Shown in pieces: positions 34,675 through 40,287 of a DNA stretch of 40,287 nucleotides; the stretch's first letter is position 1, and every line of letters starts with the position of its first letter. Location: NCBI GenBank assembly GCA_030627905.1, contig DAOVRZ010000045.1, forward strand, positions 1-40,287, in the 5' to 3' direction. The notes under the pieces were generated by a model. That model had not been told where the DNA came from. It saw nothing but the letters and a program-made list of their open reading frames with translations, and made no database searches. Origin of the DNA: JAGMES01 sp023128035. Its GTDB lineage: Bacteria; Bacillota; Halanaerobiia; DY22613. Position numbers and translations under genes: made by a program.

Positions 34675-34872
34675 TTACTTAACCTTTCCATTTGGAACAA
34701 TTTCTTCAGCAGCTTCTAAAAGATCACTCGCTCTTTGACGTTGCTCTTCTTGAGAAATCCAACCCATAATTGCTGGCATAAAATCAGGAGGTGATGCACC
34801 CTTTTCACGTTCGGGGCATTCACCTTTCGCAGGATATTTACCTTCCTGTGAGTGAATTTCAACTTGAGACAT
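34675..34872 (-). CDS. Small protein, 65 aa, unknown
   Basis: A 65-aa protein with one Cys (KGECPEREKGASPPDFMPAI), a Pro-rich middle and an acidic helical C-terminus ending AAEEIVPNGKVK. AGGAGG lies 8 nt before the ATG at 34872; an in-frame ATG at 34881 is too close to it. First of a two-gene unit, divergent from the B12/radical SAM gene at 35024. A substrate or precursor role is conceivable but unproven; the family is not recognised. Confidence 0.65.
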   Translation of the reverse strand: MSQVEIHSQEGKYPAKGECPEREKGASPPDFMPAIMGWISQEEQRQRASDLLEAAEEIVPNGKVK

Positions 34873-34961
34873 TCCATACACCTCCTCTATAACAACTTTA
34901 CTATTTAAATTTTAACCTGTCACAGTCGAAAATATGCTTATATGATTATCCAAATTCTTTA

Positions 34962-34990
34962 TTGGCGAAACTCTCTTAATAGGTTATAAT
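34962..34990 (+). promoter_or_regulatory. Promoter of the MJ_1487-type radical SAM gene
   Basis: TTGGCG (34962-34967), 17-bp spacer, TATAAT (34985-34990), about 33 bp before the ATG. Confidence 0.7.
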
Positions 34991-35023
34991 ATTCTTAAAA
35001 AGTAGGGAAGGATACTATTACAA

Positions 35024-36250
35024 ATGAAATATGCAATTGTCTTTAGACGTTTAAAAAATGTTAAATATTCCTTTGTTCCACTAGTCGCTTCATTGGAAAA
35101 AACTGAATATCTAAATGAAATCGATATCTTATCAATCCGAAAAATCAGTGAATTATCCAAATATGATGGTCAATATCAAGAACTAGTCATCGCTTTTTCC
35201 TTTATGACTTTTGATCTAGACCAAGTGTTGAATGATTTAAATGAGATTCACCAATTGGGATTGAAAAGCTCATATTCTATCATTGCTGGTGGATCCCATA
35301 TATCTAGCGATCCAAAAAGCGGAAAAAAATTAGGATTTGATTCGATCTTTATCGGAGATGGAGAAGCTGCCATTCGAGAATTTTGTTATGACCTTTTAAA
35401 TGGGAAAAGAAAAAAAGTCTATGATGGTACTATTCATCCAATTGATTTACGAGATTATCCTCCATTTGCCACAGAAAAATATCAGATGGTAATTCCTATA
35501 GAAATAACACGTGGATGTCCATTTGGATGCCATTATTGTTCTGTTTCTTATACTCTTGGTCGAAAATCTCGTTATCGAGATATAGAACAAATTCTTACAT
35601 ATATCAAATGGAGCGTACAACATGATAAATTTATTGCTCGCTTTATTAGTCCAAATGCTTTTGGATTTCAGTCTGTAAATGGGATTAAACCCAACATTGA
35701 CACATTGGAGAAGTTACTTTCTGGATTAAAAAAAGCTGGTATAAAAGAAAGTTATTTAGGTACTTTCCCATCTGAAGTACGTCCTGAATCAGTTACACCT
35801 GAAGTATTAAAGTTAGTTCGTCAATATTGTAATAATACCTCTCTAGTCATCGGTGCTCAAACAGGTTCGAAAAGAATGTTAAAAATGATGGGACGCGGGC
35901 ATACGCTAGAAGAGGCTGAAAATGCGATATCTCTAACCAGAGAGTTTGGATTAGAACCTATGGTCGATTTCATCTTTGGATTACCTGATGAAACGATAGA
36001 AGATCGAATTGAGACAGTCAATTGGATGGAAAAAATTCAGAAGAAATATAATGCTATTATCCATGCCCACACTTTTATGCCATTGGTGGGAACACCTTGG
36101 AGTAATAGGATGCCAGAACCGTTAGATTCTAAGACGTTAAAATTACTTGGACAGCTAGCGAATGAAGGCAAACTTTTCGGGCACTGGACTAAACAGCAAC
36201 AATTAGCTGAGCAGATTGTTTGGTGGCGGAAGAGTGGAGTGATAACTTAA
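35024..36250 (+). CDS. B12-binding/radical SAM protein, MJ_1487 (TIGR04013) type
   Basis: A 408-aa protein. An N-terminal cobalamin-binding-like Rossmann region (ELVIAFSFMTFD ... SIIAGGSHISSDPKSG) is followed by the radical SAM core with Cys165, Cys169 and Cys172 in RGCPFGCHYCS. The order and motifs fit the MJ_1487-type family, recalled from memory; its reaction is not known to me. A GGGAAGG site lies ~12 nt before the ATG, rather far. It has its own consensus promoter and is divergent from the two small-protein genes. Confidence 0.82.
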   Translation: MKYAIVFRRLKNVKYSFVPLVASLEKTEYLNEIDILSIRKISELSKYDGQYQELVIAFSFMTFDLDQVLNDLNEIHQLGLKSSYSIIAGGSHISSDPKSGKKLGFDSIFIGDGEAAIREFCYDLLNGKRKKVYDGTIHPIDLRDYPPFATEKYQMVIPIEITRGCPFGCHYCSVSYTLGRKSRYRDIEQILTYIKWSVQHDKFIARFISPNAFGFQSVNGIKPNIDTLEKLLSGLKKAGIKESYLGTFPSEVRPESVTPEVLKLVRQYCNNTSLVIGAQTGSKRMLKMMGRGHTLEEAENAISLTREFGLEPMVDFIFGLPDETIEDRIETVNWMEKIQKKYNAIIHAHTFMPLVGTPWSNRMPEPLDSKTLKLLGQLANEGKLFGHWTKQQQLAEQIVWWRKSGVIT

Positions 36251-36251
36251 T

Positions 36252-36292
36252 AAAAAGGCTATATGGATTAAAAATAATTCATATAGCCTAAA
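36252..36292. terminator. Terminator between convergent units
   Basis: AGGCTATATG (36256-36265) pairs with CATATAGCCT (36280-36289). On the minus strand it is followed by T5, so it best ends the ABC exporter operon; it may also stop the radical SAM transcript. Confidence 0.75.
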
Positions 36293-36362
36293 ACAATAAT
36301 TTCAACCAAAATATTTTATTGTTAAACTCCAAAGATATCCAGCCAATAGAATAAATTTTTTA

Positions 36363-37028
36363 TCACTTACAAGTTCCATTAATCTTTCCATCAGACATAG
36401 TTATTACTTTTACCGCATCATTTATAATTTCTTTATCATGAGTAACTAACATGATAGTAATACCATCATCATTTAAACTCCTCAAAAGCTCTATTATCCT
36501 CTGTGATGTCACCGAATCCAGATTACCTGTAGGTTCGTCTGCTAAAATTAATTCAGGACAGTTAACTAAAGCTCTAGCTACACGCTGCTGTTCACCACCA
36601 GATAACTCGCCAGGACGATTCTTCAGCTTTTCTCCAAGCCCAACTCTATCTAACATTTCAACTGCTTTAGATCTCCGTATAGAAGCCGATATTCCACTAT
36701 AACCTAAAGGTAATTCTACATTTTCCACAGCAGTTAAATGATTGATGAGATGAAATGATTGAAAGATAAAACCAAACCGTGTTAATCTAATCCTTGCTAA
36801 CTCTTTTGTACTCAACGTAGAAATATCTTGATCTCCCAATAAATATATGCCTTCATCATAACCATCCAACAATCCTACAATATTCAATCATGTAGATTTT
36901 CCCGAACCCGATGCACCCATAATTGTAGTAAAATCACCTTTTTTAATCGTCAAATCTATGGCTTTCAAAGCTGTAAAAGGAGTACTATTTCCTATATATA
37001 TTTTTGTAATATTATTTAATTTTATCAT
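36363..37028 (-). pseudogene. ABC exporter ATPase (LolD/MacB type) with in-frame UGA
   Basis: Read from the ATG at 37028 (GAGGTGA upstream), the frame gives a normal-length 221-codon ATPase except for a TGA at codon 47 (36888-36890). The stop falls directly after the Walker A motif GASGSGKST, where relatives have a Leu or Met (STLLNIIG). Everything after it is intact: Q-loop FIFQSFH, LSGGEQQRVA, LILADEPTGNLD and the H-loop VTHD. A TTG at 36887 could start a fragment without the P-loop, which could not bind ATP. Nonsense mutation is the simplest reading; readthrough is not excluded. It would power the two FtsX-type permeases encoded upstream. Confidence 0.85.
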
Positions 37029-37043
37029 CAATTTCACCTCTAC

Positions 37044-38222
37044 CTAATTTTCTTCTCTAAGAATAACTAAAGGCTTTATTTTATTCAATTGTAGCAAAGA
37101 AGCAATTCCAGCTAGCAAACTAACTAAGAAAGCTATACCAAAAGAAGACATATATATCCATATTGAAGGAGTAATTTCGAAAATTTTAAATTTTAAATTG
37201 TTAATAATTAGACTACTTGTACCTATTCCAATCACCCCTCCTAAAAATGATGGGGTTAATATAATTAATAATACCTCTAAATAAATCAATTGCGTTTGAA
37301 CACCTAAGCAAAGACAAATACTTATATCTTTCATCCTTTTCTTTAGGATTGAAGTAACTACTCCCCAAAGCCCCATAATAATTACAATCAGTACTCCTCC
37401 AGTCATTACTAATAAACCAATTATGAGTAATGATAATTCACTTATTTGCCTCAAAAATTCTGCTGTAGAGGAGACGTAATTAAAATGAAACTGTTTCCCA
37501 TGTCTTTTTTCTAATAACTTTGCCGCTTCAATTACACCCTCAGAATAATAGTCTTCATTTGTAAAAAAAATATTAAGATATTCTGCATCTCCTTCAAAAG
37601 GTTGATTTAAACGAAAGTATAAATCCATTGGAAGTAATAATAATCCTTCAGGTTCAATCTCTTGGCTATAGTATTCGACCAAATGTCTTTCCATAAATTC
37701 ATCTAAAACAAAAGTTACTTTTTCTAATTCTTCGTTAAGCAATTTTCTTAATTCTAGAATAAATTTTTCTTGATCAGTTATTCCCCAGAGATTTTCTTCA
37801 TTTGTGATAACTAACTCTACCTCCTCATTACAATAATATTTGTTCTCTGAAAGAGCATTTGTAAAACGAATATATAAATTAAAAACCTTCTTATCTGGAG
37901 TAAAACAACCCAGTAAGCGATCACAAATTAAAAGCACTTCTCCGTGGTCCTTAAAAATTTTTTCTAAATCTTCCAAGTCATCTGGCGTGTAAGGAACACA
38001 AAAAGGAGTGTTTTTATCAGCAGTAGAAAATACTTTTATATTATTATTTACTGCTGATGTTTGAAAATTTTTCTTTTCTAAATGTGTTGAATAAGCTAAT
38101 GTGAGAAGAATACTGCTTAATGCTATCGCTATTGCCATTTCAAGAGAAATCCAGAAAAACTTTTTCTTGTTTTCTAATATTATTTTCCAACTTTGTTTAA
38201 GTAAAAAACAAAATCTTTTCAC
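37044..38222 (-). CDS. MacB/FtsX-type ABC exporter permease
   Basis: A 392-aa permease: one N-terminal transmembrane segment (residues ~20-45), a ~230-residue extracytoplasmic domain, then three C-terminal transmembrane segments of the FtsX domain (LLIIGLLVMTGGVLIVIIMG; VLLIILTPSFLGGVIGIG; SFGIAFLVSLLAGIASL). I chose GTG at 38222, which has AGGTGAT upstream; a GTG at 38231 overlaps that site. It has no lesion itself but sits between broken partners. Exporters of this type move peptides, antibiotics or lipoproteins. Confidence 0.82.
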   Translation of the reverse strand: MKRFCFLLKQSWKIILENKKKFFWISLEMAIAIALSSILLTLAYSTHLEKKNFQTSAVNNNIKVFSTADKNTPFCVPYTPDDLEDLEKIFKDHGEVLLICDRLLGCFTPDKKVFNLYIRFTNALSENKYYCNEEVELVITNEENLWGITDQEKFILELRKLLNEELEKVTFVLDEFMERHLVEYYSQEIEPEGLLLLPMDLYFRLNQPFEGDAEYLNIFFTNEDYYSEGVIEAAKLLEKRHGKQFHFNYVSSTAEFLRQISELSLLIIGLLVMTGGVLIVIIMGLWGVVTSILKKRMKDISICLCLGVQTQLIYLEVLLIILTPSFLGGVIGIGTSSLIINNLKFKIFEITPSIWIYMSSFGIAFLVSLLAGIASLLQLNKIKPLVILREEN

Positions 38223-38231
38223 ATCTATCAC

Positions 38232-39367
38232 CTAATCCTTAAGTAAATTGATTGCATTCTGTCCTAATATATTTTTCATCAATAAAAAACCTTCCGTCAC
38301 AGATAGTAAGATTACCGCTAGAAAAGATGGAGTAAGAAAAACTATCCAATTTCTAATAAACATTGTTAGACTAATCTGTGGTATAGCGTAAACTATACAT
38401 AATAATATTATAACAATTGTTATAAAAGCACATAAAGAAACAAATATTAATGATGCTAATCTTTCTATAAATATATCTCTACTAGAAACACCAATTGCAT
38501 ATTTAATTCCATTATATTTTTTTTCAAGATCAGCTAATATGTATACAATATTTCCAATGTTTAATATAACAAAAATCGTCAAAGCAAAACTTACCAACAT
38601 TAACAATAAATATATTTTTGCTCCTTCTTTAAGATCTTCTTTGAGTGATTCAAAAGCCCACTCCCAATGAATATTAAGATTTTTTGAATCAAAAAATCTT
38701 TTAACCTTTTCTATAGCAATCTGTAAATCCGTTTTTGAACGAAATTTAAGCAAAAAAATTGTACTCAATGATCCTAGTTTATCTTTATCTATACTGGTCA
38801 GCGGAGCAATAAGTCTGATTGACATCTGTAAATTTTTAATCACTCCAATAACCTTATAGTCATATTCTCCTATTATAACCATTTTATCTATGGGGTTTTG
38901 ATCCGCAAATAAATTATTTTTTAAATAGTACCCTATCACACATACCCGTTCCCTTTCCTTTAACTCATCTACGCTAAAAAATCTTCCCTTATTAAACTTT
39001 AGGTTATAAAATTCAGGATAATTCATATCAGCCATAATGATTTCCGCCAAGGAAAAACCACTATCACTAAAGACATTTTTGTATGTTTTAATCCTATCAC
39101 AAAAAACTTCCATTTCATCACTACTATTTGCTAAGCCTTCTTTTAACTCATCAGTAAAAAAAGGGACATCTAACCCTATGGCAGCCGTTCTCTGTGGATC
39201 AATAAGCTTACTTTCAGTTAAGCATCATACATAACAGTGGCAAAGCCAAAAAAGAGTATCGGGAAAATTAATCCCATAATATTAGCAATATATAAAAACA
39301 AATATGCAGTTTTATTTCCCTTTATCATCCTCCAGATCTGCTGAAAAATGTATTTTAACTTAATCAC
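38232..39367 (-). pseudogene. MacB/FtsX-type ABC exporter permease, frameshifted
   Basis: A second, related permease broken by a one-base deletion near 39221-39223. The first part (from GTG 39367, IKLKYIFQQIWRMIKGNK and one transmembrane segment to VMYDA) ends at TAA. Skipping one base continues as LTESKLIDPQRTAAIGLDVP and runs in frame to the stop at 38232, giving a restored length of 378 aa. The C-terminal FtsX segments are intact. The GTG overlaps the upstream NHL gene stop (GTGA), so the genes were translationally coupled. A start at the ATG 39113 would make a protein lacking the first membrane segment. Confidence 0.8.
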
Positions 39368-40061
39368 TCTTCTATTTTCCTTATCCGATAGACTTTGTTA
39401 TTAGAAGGGGATGAACAGTAAATAGTACCATTTTGGGAAATAGAAATATACTCTAAGCTATCATTTTGTATATCACCTTTAAAGATCGTATCAAGATATT
39501 TTCCATTTTGTGAAAAACGATCAATTCTCATATAGCTTCTACAAATAAAATACCATTCTTCAGACAAAGGGCTATAAATAAAATCCTTTGGACTATATTT
39601 ATATGGTAACTCGAATTTTTCTATTAATTTACCATTTTCTAATTCAAACATTTTATGTACTCCTGGTCTAGCGGTCCATCTCTTAGATTCTTTATGCAAG
39701 ACCATTTCATTTACAAATACAATATCCTCAAAATCTGAATTCTTTTATTACCCGCATCGCTTACATATAATTTATCATTTTTTATTGTTATTCCAAGTGG
39801 CTTTATAAATTCAGCATTTCTATTGCCAGTCTGACCGATTTTTCTGATATATTCCCCAGCCCCATTTAAAACAACAATTCTATTATTTTTTGAATCGGCA
39901 ATATAAATATTTTCACTTGAATCTACAGCAATTCCTTTTGGGCTCTTTAATCCTAATTCATCTCCTATAGTGTCAGTCTCGTACTTAACGATTGCATAAT
40001 TAGGTTTTAAATTCATTCTTTGTTCCGAATTTGATTCAAAAAAAATTTCTTTATTAATCAT
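39364..40061 (-). pseudogene. NHL-repeat (six-bladed beta-propeller) protein, frameshifted
   Basis: The first part (116 codons from ATG 40061) contains NHL repeats: SPKGIAVDSSENIYIADSKN and PLGITIKNDKLYVSDAGNKR. The frame is lost at a T4 run (39730-39733). Adding one T gives the typical KRIQIFEDIVFVNEM and leads into the second part (39364-39705), for a restored length of about 232 aa. No signal peptide is seen. The ATG has no ribosome binding site but overlaps the stop of a 32-codon frame (ATGA). Its role beside an ABC exporter is unknown. Confidence 0.75.
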
Positions 40062-40156
40062 ATTATGTAACTATTCAGTCGAATCAACAAATTCGTACTA
40101 AATCCCATTAAGTTTTTTACTGTTTTAATTTTTTCTTTTAATTTAAAAATACACAT
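40058..40156 (-). CDS. Short ORF (32 aa) coupled to the NHL gene
   Basis: A 32-aa basic, partly hydrophobic peptide beginning MCIFKLKEKIKTVKNLMG. Its TGA overlaps the NHL gene ATG, which lacks its own ribosome binding site, so it may serve as a leader for coupled translation or as a small peptide product. Only a weak GGA lies upstream of its ATG. Nothing is recognised. Confidence 0.35.
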   Translation of the reverse strand: MCIFKLKEKIKTVKNLMGFSTNLLIRLNSYII

Positions 40157-40214
40157 AAAAGTTGTTCCAAATTGGCTTGAAGTGTTGAAAACGCTGTCTT
40201 TCGCTACTATTTTG

Positions 40215-40223
40215 TGCTATAAT
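40215..40223 (+). promoter_or_regulatory. Extended -10 promoter of the gene starting at 40258
   Basis: TGCTATAAT is a perfect extended -10. The -35 region (TGTCTT at 40195-40200, 17-bp spacing) is poor. Confidence 0.6.
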
Positions 40224-40257
40224 ATAAGTAACTTCAGTAGAAAGGAAAGTGGTTTAG

Positions 40258-40287
40258 ATGAGTGGTGATTTAACGTCAACAACAATT
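40258..40287 (+). CDS. Start of an unidentified gene, cut by the window end
   Basis: An ATG at 40258 follows AGAAAGGAAAG at a normal distance and an extended -10 promoter. Only ten codons are visible (MSGDLTSTTI), too few to identify. It is divergent from the decayed exporter locus. Confidence 0.6.
   Translation, partial: MSGDLTSTTI

Noticed and set aside
36888..36890. Selenocysteine or recoded UGA in the ABC ATPase
   Set aside because: Relatives have Leu or Met rather than Cys at this site, no bacterial SECIS-like hairpin is evident just downstream, and two neighbouring genes are also broken, so decay is simpler.

Overview
The window is low-GC bacterial DNA with strong Shine-Dalgarno sequences, many intrinsic terminators and frequent GTG or TTG starts. 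The gene content (mutS-mutL, miaA, miaB, HelD, U32 peptidase, TIGR01212 and several B12-dependent radical SAM proteins) points to an anaerobic Firmicute-type organism. Two exported solute-binding proteins have ordinary signal peptides without a lipobox cysteine, which would fit a diderm Firmicute such as Halanaerobiales. That placement is inference from gene content; no rRNA or tRNA is present to settle it.

Layout. 1-7054: HelD, an RNA polymerase-recycling helicase-like protein behind a consensus promoter and a leader terminator; an S9 peptidase (minus); a MATE exporter; a ferritin. 7055-7863: no large gene, but a consensus minus-strand promoter, a possible gene remnant and three tiny ORFs with good ribosome binding sites. 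7864-16185 (minus): TIGR01212 radical SAM protein, GH1 beta-glucosidase, miaA, mutL, mutS. 16424-20422: polysaccharide deacetylase (plus), a PhpK-like B12/radical SAM protein and miaB (both minus). 20617-26098 (minus): a complete five-gene ABC importer operon with a DUF3798 binding protein. 26465-31946 (minus): AI-2E-family membrane protein, U32 peptidase, an unlisted 54-aa gene, and a GAF/HD-GYP phosphodiesterase. 32176-36250: a 29-aa ORF, a BtuF-like protein under a cobalamin riboswitch, a GNAT acetyltransferase, two small unknown proteins and an MJ_1487-type B12/radical SAM protein. 36363-40156 (minus): a decayed ABC export locus in which ATPase, one permease and an NHL-repeat protein each carry one lesion. 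A new plus-strand gene starts at 40258.

Non-coding DNA is rich in palindromes. A dispersed repeat family (four copies, A-D) has terminal inverted repeats resembling TTTAACGACATTTCAGAAGG. A 127-bp MITE-like palindrome at 34197-34323 has a 7-bp target duplication, and the sequence of its empty site is matched at 24881-24900. A perfect 30-bp inverted repeat lies at 26359-26434. No CRISPR array, rRNA or tRNA was seen.

The best leads are the possible attenuation control of HelD, the tiny-ORF cluster at 7084-7427, the 54-aa gene, the small-protein pair beside the B12/radical SAM gene, and the UGA codon directly after the Walker A motif of the terminal ABC ATPase.
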